Assembly: GCF_900111745.1 (NCBI RefSeq)
Contig: NZ_FOIJ01000018.1
Coordinates: forward strand, 121,141-185,140
Direction: 5' to 3'
Length of the DNA: 64,000 nucleotides
DNA from: Stigmatella erecta
Lineage (GTDB): Bacteria > Myxococcota > Myxococcia > Myxococcales > Myxococcaceae
Positions 1-7,577 of the stretch are shown here, piece by piece (position 1 is the stretch's first letter; each line of letters opens with the position of its first letter). Below the pieces are notes generated by a model that was given only the letters and a program-made list of their open reading frames with translations, did no database searches and was not told the origin of the DNA. The translations under genes and the position numbers were made by a program.

Positions 1-53
1 CCCGGGGTCCGGCCCTGGAACTTCTCGTTCTGTTCGGTCTTCTTGTCGCTCAT
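1..53 (-). CDS. N-terminal fragment of an unidentified protein, cut by the left edge
   Basis: Only the first 17 codons lie in the window. The protein begins MSDKKTEQNEKFQG, a hydrophilic start with no signal peptide. The ATG (complement of 51-53) follows a strong GAAAGGAGG ribosome-binding site at complement 62-70 with an 8-nt spacer, which is why I accept this short piece as a real gene start. It is divergent from the next gene. Nothing in the visible residues identifies a family. Confidence 0.6.
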   Translation of the reverse strand, partial: MSDKKTEQNEKFQGRTP

Positions 54-153
54 CGCATGCGCCTCCTTTCAAGGTCGCCTGGTGACGCTAAGGGAAGCTC
101 CTGGAAAGGGTCAATCCGTTGACCTGGAAGGGCAGGCCCGCCGAAATGCTCCC

Positions 154-1014
154 ATGGACACGGAACGGCGGGACGAGCAAGCGCACCGGGCACCCGGGAT
201 GGCCTTCACCATCATGCACGCGGCGTTCGACACGGGCCGCGCGGGAATGTTGCGGCGTCTGGAGGAAGCACTCCGCGCGGAGCTGGGCGAGCGCGACCAG
301 CTGCACGTGGAGCGTGACACCGTGCGGCGCGGCGTCTGGTCCGTGGCGAGCGCCTGCTGGGAGTGGGGCATCGCGCGGGCCGCTCAGGGCATCACCCACG
401 TGGTGGTGCTCAACGACGATGCCGAGCCCTGCCCGGGCTTCGTGGAGGCCGTGCGGGGGGCGCTGGCGGCACGGCCTCTGCACCCGGTGTGCTTTTATTC
501 CAACCACGAGACGGCCCTCCTGGCCTACGAGCAGGGAGATGCGTGGTGGACCTCCGATGATGGCCTGGTGGGCGTCACGTGTGCGCTGCCCGTGACGCTG
601 GCCCGGGACTTCCTGGCGTGGGAGCGGGTCTCCCTGGTGGAGCGTCCCTTCCCGGGGATGCCCGACGATGCGCGCCTGAACATCTGGGCCATGGCCCACG
701 AGCGCCCCATCTGGCACGCCCGCGGGTTGGTGGAGCACGGCGCGCCCGCCACGAGCCTCGTGGGCAATGATGGCCACGAAGGGCGGCGCTCCCTCACGCC
801 GGTGCCCGCCACGCGAGAGGAGGCGCTGGCCATCGACTGGAGCCAGGGCCTCGAAGCACCGCTGCATGATTTGGTGTACGGACGCTCGCCCATCCATTTG
901 CTCCACGAGGTGAAGCCCGAGGTGCGCGAGCGCATGGGGCTGGAGCGCATCGTCGACCAGCTCTGGGGCGAAGAGGCCCCCCAGGCCCGCGCCTTCTACG
1001 GACGGAAGCGCTGA
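154..1014 (+). CDS. Putative glycosyltransferase-like protein
   Basis: The protein is about 286 residues. The segment HVVVLNDDAEPCPGFVEA resembles the end of the nucleotide-sugar-binding half of GT2/GT-A enzymes, where a short acidic motif (here NDD) sits after a hydrophobic strand and binds metal. A later segment near WWTSDDGLVGVTCALP fits an acceptor region. There is no signal peptide or membrane segment, so a cytoplasmic enzyme is expected. The start is uncertain: the ATG at 154 or the ATG at 199 (MAFTIMHAAF, the natural first beta strand) are both possible and neither has a good ribosome-binding site. It stands alone, with 93 bp to the next gene. The family call rests on one motif only. 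Confidence 0.5.
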   Translation: MDTERRDEQAHRAPGMAFTIMHAAFDTGRAGMLRRLEEALRAELGERDQLHVERDTVRRGVWSVASACWEWGIARAAQGITHVVVLNDDAEPCPGFVEAVRGALAARPLHPVCFYSNHETALLAYEQGDAWWTSDDGLVGVTCALPVTLARDFLAWERVSLVERPFPGMPDDARLNIWAMAHERPIWHARGLVEHGAPATSLVGNDGHEGRRSLTPVPATREEALAIDWSQGLEAPLHDLVYGRSPIHLLHEVKPEVRERMGLERIVDQLWGEEAPQARAFYGRKR

Positions 1015-1107
1015 GAGGCGCTGGCCCCTCCATAACGTGACGCGTCCCAGTGTCGCCAGAAACGGGGCTAGACTGGCCTCTGCCTGAAGCAGCAGGGCGG
1101 GATTTTC

Positions 1108-2703
1108 ATGAGACAGCAACCCTTGGTGGACATCTCGACGGTGGACGCGGTGGAGCGCCAGCGCGGGCAGCCCTCCGCGCCGCTCGTGCCCGCGCTGACC
1201 CTCGTGTCTCACCCCGTGGCGGATCGCGCGGGAGAGCGCGTGTTGCTCTCCCCCCTGCGGGGCGTGGCCCTCTCGCGCAACGAGCCTGCCTTCATGCGCC
1301 CGGGCCAGGGGACCGGCATGCACCTGGCGGATCCGTTCCTGAGCCGCAAGCCCGTGACGTTCTTCGCGCAGCCGGACGGACGTGTCCGGCTGGAGCCGGG
1401 CGAGGGCAGCCGCGTGGCCGTGGCGGGGCTCGTGCTCGAAGGGCCGTGGGAGTTCTCCGCCGAAGAGGTGGCAGCCGGGGTGCCGCTGGAGCTGGCCGGG
1501 CGCGTGGTGCTGCTACTGCATCTGGCGGAGCCTGCCTCGGTGGAGGCGCCGGACGCGCTGGGCATGGTGGGCAGCAGCGTGGGCCTTCAGCGCGTGCGCC
1601 GGCTCATCGAGCAGGTGGCGGACCTGAACGTGCCGGTGCTCATCCGGGGAGAAACAGGTTCGGGCAAGGAGCTGATCGCCCAGGCCATCCACCGGCGAAG
1701 CCCCCGCCGCAACAAGCCCTTCGTGAGCGTGAATCTGGGCGCCATCCCCAAGGAGCTGGCGGCCGTGGAGCTGTTCGGCGCGCGCAAGGGCGCCTTCACG
1801 GGCTCGGTGCGGGACCAGGAGGGTTTCTTCCAGGCAGCCCACGGCGGCACGCTCTTCCTGGACGAGGTGGGTGAGGCTCCGCCCGAGGTTCAGGTGATGC
1901 TGCTGCGCGTGCTGGGCACCGGGGAAATCTACCCCGTGGGCGAGCGCTCCCCCGTCACCGTGGACGTGCGGCTGGTGGCCGCGACGGATGCGCTGCTGGA
2001 GCAGCAGATTCAAGAGGGCCGCTTCAAGGCGCCCCTGCTGCACCGGCTCTCGGGGTTCGCCATCCGCGTGCCGCCCCTGCGGGAGCGGCGTGAGGACGTG
2101 GGGGTGCTGTTCCACCACTTCGCCCGCGAGGAGCTGGAGCCGCTCGGCGAGCTCAAGCGCCTGAGCCCGGAGGAGGCCACGGCCGAGCCCTGGCTGCCCC
2201 CGGCGCTGGCGGTGCGGCTGGTGCGCCATGACTGGCCCGGCAACATCCGGCAGCTTCGCAACGTGGTGCGGCAGCTCGTCATCGGCAACCGGGGCCAGCC
2301 CCGCCTCCAGCTCGATGCCCAGCTCGAAGCGGAGCTGGCCACGCTGAACGCCGCGGCCTCGGGCCGGCCCAGCGAGAAGCCCGCGGCTCTCGCGGCGAGT
2401 GCCTCGCCCCGCCGCAAGCCCTCGGACATCACCTCCCAGGAGCTGCTGGCCGCGCTCCGGGAGAGTGGCTGGGAGTTCCAGGCCGCCGCGGACCGGCTGG
2501 GCATCTTCCGCACGTCCATCTACGACTTGATCGAACGCAGCCCCGGCATCCGCACCGCGGGCTCGCTGAGCGTGGAGGAGCTGAAGCGCTGCCACCGGGA
2601 GTGCGCGGGGGACGTGAACGCCATGGTGCGCAAGCTCGAGGTGTCCAAGCGGGCCCTGGTCCGCAGGCTCAAGGAGCTGGGACTGGGCGCCCAGGAGGGA
2701 TGA
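1108..2703 (+). CDS. Sigma54-dependent transcriptional activator with FHA-like N-terminus and tandem C-terminal HTH
   Basis: This 531-residue bacterial enhancer-binding protein remodels RNA polymerase-sigma54. Residues about 45-135 form a degenerate FHA-like fold (LSRNEP, then DPFLSRKP) in place of a receiver, so input would come from phosphothreonine-type signalling rather than a histidine kinase. The AAA+ domain (about 150-390) has Walker A GETGSGKE near residue 181, the sigma54-contact loop GAFTGS near 228, and FLDEVGE as Walker B. The C-terminus carries a Fis-type HTH (residues about 445-485) and a second HTH-like segment (about 492-528). FHA-fused activators are a myxobacterial speciality and often sit near Ser/Thr kinases, as here (the kinase at 3262-6669). 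The next gene starts 3 nt after its stop. Confidence 0.9.
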   Translation: MRQQPLVDISTVDAVERQRGQPSAPLVPALTLVSHPVADRAGERVLLSPLRGVALSRNEPAFMRPGQGTGMHLADPFLSRKPVTFFAQPDGRVRLEPGEGSRVAVAGLVLEGPWEFSAEEVAAGVPLELAGRVVLLLHLAEPASVEAPDALGMVGSSVGLQRVRRLIEQVADLNVPVLIRGETGSGKELIAQAIHRRSPRRNKPFVSVNLGAIPKELAAVELFGARKGAFTGSVRDQEGFFQAAHGGTLFLDEVGEAPPEVQVMLLRVLGTGEIYPVGERSPVTVDVRLVAATDALLEQQIQEGRFKAPLLHRLSGFAIRVPPLRERREDVGVLFHHFAREELEPLGELKRLSPEEATAEPWLPPALAVRLVRHDWPGNIRQLRNVVRQLVIGNRGQPRLQLDAQLEAELATLNAAASGRPSEKPAALAASASPRRKPSDITSQELLAALRESGWEFQAAADRLGIFRTSIYDLIERSPGIRTAGSLSVEELKRCHRECAGDVNAMVRKLEVSKRALVRRLKELGLGAQEG

Positions 2704-2706
2704 GCG

Positions 2707-3252
2707 ATGGAAAGGATGAGCATGCAGCCGAAGTGGGTATCGAAGTGGAATGGGAGCGGTCTTCGCGCGGGGCGGGTGCTGCTGGGAACGGCCCTCTTCG
2801 CGGTGGCGGCGTGCAAGAGCGCGGGCCACTCCAGCGAACAGCGTGCGAGTGAGGCGGCGGGGGCTTCAATGGAGCGCTGCCAGGGCAACCTGCGCTCCGC
2901 CCAGCGGCAGGTGGCCTACCTCGTCGGGTGTGATGGCTTGAGTACGCGAATGCAGTGCGCCTTCCAGGGCGCCAGGGTCGAGTTCAAGTCGGATTGCGAC
3001 CAGCACGTCGACATCTACTTCAGTGAGCCCGAGACGCTGTTCACGAGCAAGAAGGCCCACATCGGCCTGAAGAACAAAGGCGATGCGCAGACGGAGACGG
3101 TGGGCTCCGACGGCGGGAACCACTGCGTGTGTGTCGGCGAAGCCCTGTGTGACAGCAATGCCTGCTTCCAGTTCGGCCGCGAGTCCAAGACGGGCAGCCT
3201 GGATGTGTACACGAGCGGTCCCGGAGACGACGACGAGCACAAGCCACGGTAG
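2707..3252 (+). CDS. Small putative lipoprotein, cysteine-rich
   Basis: This 181-residue protein has an N-terminal basic stretch, a hydrophobic segment (VLLGTALFAVAAC) and a VAAC lipobox near residue 36, so export and lipidation are likely. The mature part is polar and carries several further cysteines (for example CVCVGEALCDSNACF), which suggests disulfides outside the cytoplasm. It starts 3 nt after the sigma54 activator stop codon, so the two genes are probably translationally coupled. Its stop codon overlaps an 18-bp palindrome. I do not recognise the family. Confidence 0.7.
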   Translation: MERMSMQPKWVSKWNGSGLRAGRVLLGTALFAVAACKSAGHSSEQRASEAAGASMERCQGNLRSAQRQVAYLVGCDGLSTRMQCAFQGARVEFKSDCDQHVDIYFSEPETLFTSKKAHIGLKNKGDAQTETVGSDGGNHCVCVGEALCDSNACFQFGRESKTGSLDVYTSGPGDDDEHKPR

Positions 3253-3269
3253 GCCGTGACGTCACGGCC
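3252..3269. terminator. 18-bp perfect palindrome between converging genes
   Basis: GGCCGTGAC is followed directly by GTCACGGCC, overlapping the stop codons of both converging genes. It could fold as a 7-bp stem with an ACGT loop. There is no T-run on either strand, so the terminator call is tentative and a protein-binding site is possible. Confidence 0.4.
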
Positions 3270-6200
3270 GGGAGTGCCAGCGGTTCCAGCCGTGGGTGAG
3301 GTGCGGGTTGGCTTTCAGCGCCGCCTGGATGTCCTTCTGGGCTTGCAGCCGCTCCGGGGCCTCCCGTTCCAGGCGGAACCCCGCCTGGAGCAGCAGGGCC
3401 TCGGGCCAGGCGGGATGGACGGCGAGCAGCTCGCCGGCCAGGGCCAGGCCCCGCGTCAGGGGCGGCAGCGGATCCCTCCCGGCCTTCTTTCGCCACCGGA
3501 CCCAGTCCTGGCACAGGTGGCCAAAGGCGGCGCGGTGCTCCGGGCTCCGGGGCAGGAGCAGGAGGGTCTTCTCGAAGGCTTGCGCTGCTTGCGCGAAGGT
3601 CTCGTCCGCGGGGGGAGCAGGCTGCCGGGCCATCCACCGGGCACGGAGCCCCAGCACCTCGGCCCGGATGCGCCAAGCCTCCGGCTCCTCGGGGTTGAGC
3701 CGGAAGGACTGGGCGAGGGCCTCCTCGGCCTTCGCCAGGTCTGGCTCGGGAGTCCTCGCGCGCTCCAGGGCGAAGGCGGCTCGGAGCGCGCGCCCCTTGG
3801 CCACATTCGCCCAGGGGGCCGCCTGGCCTGGAAGCCGCGAGAGGGCTTGTTGGTAGGCGGCCTCGGCCGCGCGAAGCTCGGGCTCTGGATCTTCCCCCAG
3901 GGCAAGCTGGTACGCGGCCCGCGTGGCGTGGATCTCTCCCACGTTGTTCTGGCCCCAGCCCTGCTGTGGGGCGACGGCGATGGCCCGCGCGTAGGCGGCC
4001 TGGGCCTGATCCAGCAGGCGGAAGGGGTCTTCTCCCCGGTCCCAGGCCTCCCGCGCTTGCCCGGCCAGGGCGATGCCCAGCCCATTGTGGAGGGGGGCCA
4101 CCTGGGCGTTGATGCCAATGCCCCGCTGGAACAGCTCCGCCGCCGTGGTGAGGTCCGGCCGGGCATCGCCTCCACTGCTCCGGCGCCGGGAGGCCAGCTC
4201 CGTGTGAAGCGTTCCGCCCAGGAACCAGGCCACGAAGTTCTGCGGGTTGAGGGCCCGTGATTTCTCGAGCGCGAGCCGGGCCTGCTCCAGGTCGGCGAGG
4301 GGGTCCACGGCGCGGGTGCCCGAGGCCCGCTTGAGGTAGGCCTGCCCGAGGTTGATCCACGCATCCGGCAGGTTCTCATCGAGCTGGATGGCCTGGCGGT
4401 ACGCCGCGATGGCCTGGGCCTGATGGGCGGAGGGGTCCGCGCCCGTCTGGTCCTCATGGTCCGCCCAGACGCGGAAGAGCAGCCCCCGGGTGGCGTGGAA
4501 CTCGTAGTCCTGGTCCTTCGGCGGCAGGGCGTCGAAGGCCCCGAGCGCGAGCTTCAGGGGCTCGCCCGGGTCCTCTCCCCGGCCCTGCCGGGCGCGGGCC
4601 TGGCGCAGCAGGCTCTGGCCCAGCTCCCTGCGGGCCCGCGAGTCTCCCGGCGCCACGGCCAGCGCGGCCCGCGCGGAGGCGATCGCCTTCTGGAGGGTCT
4701 CCTCCGCGGAGCCCCCCTTGTTGAGCTGATCCTCCGCCAGCCGGTTGTGGAAGCGGGCCTCCCAGAAGCGCGCCTCGGCGGAGTCCGCGTCGGCCACGAG
4801 GGCCCGCGCCACGGCCTCGAGGCCCCGCGTGTACGCGGGCAGGACGTTCCCCCGGCCATAGAGTTCCAGCACCATCGCGGTGTATTCGAGCTTGGCGGCC
4901 GAGAGGTGCACCTCGGGCAGGCTCTCCCCGGTCGCCACGGCGGACGCGAGCACCCGGCGGCCCGCCTCCAGGTCCGCCAGCGCCCCCTCGCGGTCCCCCT
5001 GGTTCCAGCGGTGGGCCGCCCGGCTCTGGAGGATGCCGCCCCGCAGCAGGGGCGCCTCGTGGAACCAGGGCAGCCGGGCGCCCATCGCATCCAGCTGGGC
5101 GAGCGCCTCTTCCAGCCGGTTCTCGTGGAAGGCCAGCAGGGCGGCGACGTACTCGGTGGAGGGGACCTCGGCGCCCGCGCTCTGGCGCAGGTACGCCAGG
5201 GCCGGGTCCCGGTATTGCCGCTCGGCCTCGTGCCGGCGCGCCTGGCGCCGCCCGGCGTTCGGAAGCGCCTCCACCTCCAGGAGCTGCTCGCGGTACAGGT
5301 GGCCGATGACCAGCGCGAGCGCCCAGGCCACCCGGGGCTCCTGGAAGCCCTGGCGCCAGGCCGCCTCCAGGTGCTCGCGGGCCTGTGGCCGGTCCCCGAG
5401 CGCCAGCGCCCCGCGTCCCAGCGCATAGTGCCCCGGCCCCAGCGCGTCCGGGCCCGCGCGCTGAATCTCCGCCTCCAGCTCCGCCATGTGCTGGCGGAGC
5501 GCCGCGCGATCGGCGCGAATGTCGTGCAGCCGGGCCATGCCGGCGTACCGGGCGAGGGCCTCGATGCGCTCCACCCGCTCGGTGAAGCGGCGGGCGAGCC
5601 GCTCGCGCTGCGCTGCTTGCTGGCGGGTGAAGGCCGCCCAGCCCAGGGCGCTCAGGACGGCCAGGAGCGCCAGGGTGGCCCCTGCCACCGCGAACCGGTG
5701 CCGGCGCACCTTCTTGCGCAGCCGGGACCACGGGCCGGTGGGGCGCGCCCGCACGGGCGCATCGGCGAGGAACCGGTCCAGGTCCTCGGCCAGGGCATGG
5801 GCCGAGTCGTAGCGGGCCGAGCGGTCCTTCTCCAGGCACTTGAGGACGATGGCCTCCAGGTCCGGGGGGATGTCCGGGTTCAGCGCGCGCGGAGGGCGGG
5901 GCTCCTGGATGGCGATGCGGTTGAGCAGCTCCAGCCCGTTGGCGCCCGAGATGGGAAGCGCTCCGGTGAGCAGGTGGTAGAGCGTGGCGCCGAGGCTGTA
6001 GACGTCCGCGCGGCGGTCGAGCCGCCCCACCTCGCCCCGGGCCTGCTCCGGGGACATATAAGGAGGCGTGCCGAGCACCGAGCCCGTGGCGGTGGCGGCC
6101 TGGGCGTTCCAGTCGTGGGCCAGGCCGAAGTCCATCACGTAGGGCTTGAGGCGGCCGTCCGGGGTGCGCTCCACCAGGATGTTGGCGGGCTTCAAGTCCC

Positions 6201-6669
6201 GGTGGATGAGGCCCACGCGGTGGGCGGCGTGCACGCCCTCGGCCGCGTCCCGGAGCATCAGCGCCTTCTGCTCCACGGTGAGCGTGTCCGCGAGCTGGCC
6301 CAGCGGGGTGCCGTCGATGAACGGCATGGCGATGTACGGGCGGCCCTGGACTTCGCCGACCTCGTACACGGGGCAGACGCGCTCGTGGGAGATGCGGGCC
6401 TGCGCCCGGGCCTCGGACATCAACCGGTGGAGGAGGCCGGCGTCATCGCCCCGGACGAACTTCAGGGCCACGTTGCGGCGCAGGCGCGGATCATAGGCGA
6501 GGAACACCTGGCCCATGCCGCCCTGGCCCAGGAAGCGGAGGCACTGGTAGCGCTCCCAGCCGGGCACCGGGAAGGGCGGGGAGGACTCCGTGCTTGTGCC
6601 TGGAGTCGGCAGGGTCGGAGGCCCGGAGGCTGAGACGATGCGCGGTTCCTCGTCGTGCTGGTCGTGCAT
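3262..6669 (-). CDS. Membrane-anchored Ser/Thr protein kinase with C-terminal TPR repeats
   Basis: This 1,135-residue Hanks-type kinase has its glycine loop LGQGGMG near residue 47, catalytic Lys70 (VALKF), HRDLKPAN with Asp158, and the metal-binding Asp180, here as MDFGLAH. All key catalytic residues are present. A single membrane segment (residues about 326-347, rich in Leu and Ala) follows a basic juxtamembrane stretch. The remaining roughly 780 residues are helical TPR-type repeats with many Ala, Leu, Arg and Glu, probably a protein-interaction sensor on the far side of the membrane. I chose the ATG at 6669 (MHDQHDEEPR) over upstream in-frame starts because the preceding 60 codons translate to an Arg/Pro-rich sequence typical of non-coding GC-rich DNA. 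It is divergent from the Vps62-like gene. Confidence 0.92.
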   Translation of the reverse strand: MHDQHDEEPRIVSASGPPTLPTPGTSTESSPPFPVPGWERYQCLRFLGQGGMGQVFLAYDPRLRRNVALKFVRGDDAGLLHRLMSEARAQARISHERVCPVYEVGEVQGRPYIAMPFIDGTPLGQLADTLTVEQKALMLRDAAEGVHAAHRVGLIHRDLKPANILVERTPDGRLKPYVMDFGLAHDWNAQAATATGSVLGTPPYMSPEQARGEVGRLDRRADVYSLGATLYHLLTGALPISGANGLELLNRIAIQEPRPPRALNPDIPPDLEAIVLKCLEKDRSARYDSAHALAEDLDRFLADAPVRARPTGPWSRLRKKVRRHRFAVAGATLALLAVLSALGWAAFTRQQAAQRERLARRFTERVERIEALARYAGMARLHDIRADRAALRQHMAELEAEIQRAGPDALGPGHYALGRGALALGDRPQAREHLEAAWRQGFQEPRVAWALALVIGHLYREQLLEVEALPNAGRRQARRHEAERQYRDPALAYLRQSAGAEVPSTEYVAALLAFHENRLEEALAQLDAMGARLPWFHEAPLLRGGILQSRAAHRWNQGDREGALADLEAGRRVLASAVATGESLPEVHLSAAKLEYTAMVLELYGRGNVLPAYTRGLEAVARALVADADSAEARFWEARFHNRLAEDQLNKGGSAEETLQKAIASARAALAVAPGDSRARRELGQSLLRQARARQGRGEDPGEPLKLALGAFDALPPKDQDYEFHATRGLLFRVWADHEDQTGADPSAHQAQAIAAYRQAIQLDENLPDAWINLGQAYLKRASGTRAVDPLADLEQARLALEKSRALNPQNFVAWFLGGTLHTELASRRRSSGGDARPDLTTAAELFQRGIGINAQVAPLHNGLGIALAGQAREAWDRGEDPFRLLDQAQAAYARAIAVAPQQGWGQNNVGEIHATRAAYQLALGEDPEPELRAAEAAYQQALSRLPGQAAPWANVAKGRALRAAFALERARTPEPDLAKAEEALAQSFRLNPEEPEAWRIRAEVLGLRARWMARQPAPPADETFAQAAQAFEKTLLLLPRSPEHRAAFGHLCQDWVRWRKKAGRDPLPPLTRGLALAGELLAVHPAWPEALLLQAGFRLEREAPERLQAQKDIQAALKANPHLTHGWNRWHSRP

Positions 6670-6728
6670 GGCGCGGGGATGATCCGTCCGGGAGTGGGAG
6701 GAAGGCAACTCCTCGGGGGGCCGGGGGC

Positions 6729-6766
6729 GTTCGACGCCAGGGCGTCGAACGTCGCGTCGAGCGACG
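6729..6766. promoter_or_regulatory. Adjacent inverted repeats in a divergent promoter region (candidate operator)
   Basis: GTTCGACGCC-AG-GGCGTCGAAC (6729-6750) is a perfect 10-bp inverted repeat with a 2-nt centre. A second one, CGTCGC-GTCGA-GCGACG (6750-6766), adjoins it. Both lie in the 203-bp gap between the divergent kinase and Vps62-like genes, about 60 bp upstream of the kinase start. The arrangement fits a dimeric-repressor operator; no matching regulator can be named. Confidence 0.45.
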
Positions 6767-6872
6767 CGTCGACGGCAGGCAAGGCCCTCCCTGTCCGAGC
6801 GGGACGGTCCGGCATGTCGATTGCTCAATGCCCGGAGCGAAGCACTCACGCTCCACCCGCAAGGTCTCCACC

Positions 6873-7487
6873 ATGGAAAAGCACCACCACCACCGCCCCA
6901 AGCTCGTCCGCGCTTCCCAGTCCGTTCAGGGAGAGCCGTCGCTGATCCTCTCCACCACGGCCTCGTACACCTGGATCTGCGACGATGTGGGCTCCGGCGC
7001 CGACAGCGACGTCACGCTCTTCCGGCCGAACCCCGATGACACCAGCTACTGCATTCTCGGGGACTATGCCCAGGGCAACTACGGGGGGCCCACCGGTAAC
7101 TCGATCATCGTGAAGGCCATCAACGATGACCCTGCCGCGCCGCTGCTCAAGCCGGCGAAGAGCTGGAGCCTCGTCTGGACGGACAAGGGCAGCGGGGGCG
7201 ACTACGACTGGTCGGTCTGGGCCGCGGTGGCGCCGGATGGCTACGTGGCGATCGGCATGGTGGCCACCCTGGGCTACAGCGCGCCCGACATCCAGAACTA
7301 CCGCTGCGTGAGGAAGGACCTCGCCCAGCAGTCGTCCGCCCCGGCGCAGATCTGGAGTGACAAGGGCTCGGGCGCCGACAACGACGTCACGCTCTGGGGC
7401 GTCACCGGCATGCCGAACACGTTCGTCGCGCAGGCCAACTACGACGCGTACAACGGCACGGCCTACGTGCTCAAGGGCATCTCCTAA
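6873..7487 (+). CDS. Vps62-related (DUF946-like) protein
   Basis: This 204-residue protein has two copies of a beta-rich motif with Trp and Asp-Gly turns: SLVWTDKGSGGDYDWSVW and IWSDKGSGADNDVTLW, with DDVGSGADSDVTLF as a third related element. This pattern is seen in the Vps62/DUF946 family, whose biochemical role is unknown. There is no convincing signal peptide; it begins MEKHHHHRP. It lies 90 bp upstream of the giant SpvB/Rhs gene on the same strand with a terminator-like hairpin between, so it may be an accessory or partner of that protein. I chose the ATG at 6873; the long upstream in-frame extension looks non-coding. Confidence 0.7.
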   Translation: MEKHHHHRPKLVRASQSVQGEPSLILSTTASYTWICDDVGSGADSDVTLFRPNPDDTSYCILGDYAQGNYGGPTGNSIIVKAINDDPAAPLLKPAKSWSLVWTDKGSGGDYDWSVWAAVAPDGYVAIGMVATLGYSAPDIQNYRCVRKDLAQQSSAPAQIWSDKGSGADNDVTLWGVTGMPNTFVAQANYDAYNGTAYVLKGIS

Positions 7488-7525
7488 CCGTCTCCGGCTG
7501 TCTCCCCTCACTTCCCCTTCTTCCA

Positions 7526-7566
7526 ACGGCGGCCCTTCCGGGGGCCGCCGTGCTGTGTCCTTTTTT
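7526..7566 (+). terminator. Rho-independent terminator-like hairpin
   Basis: ACGGCGGCCC (7526-7535) pairs with GGGCCGCCGT (7542-7551) around a 6-nt loop, followed after 9 nt by TTTTTT at 7561-7566. The spacing to the T-run is longer than ideal. It would end or attenuate the Vps62-like transcript before the SpvB/Rhs gene. Confidence 0.6.
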
Positions 7567-7577
7567 CCTTCGAATGG

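Noticed and set aside
6873..6905. HHHH run at the start of the Vps62-like protein as a cloning tag
   Set aside because: It is only four histidines in natural genomic context with no vector sequence nearby.
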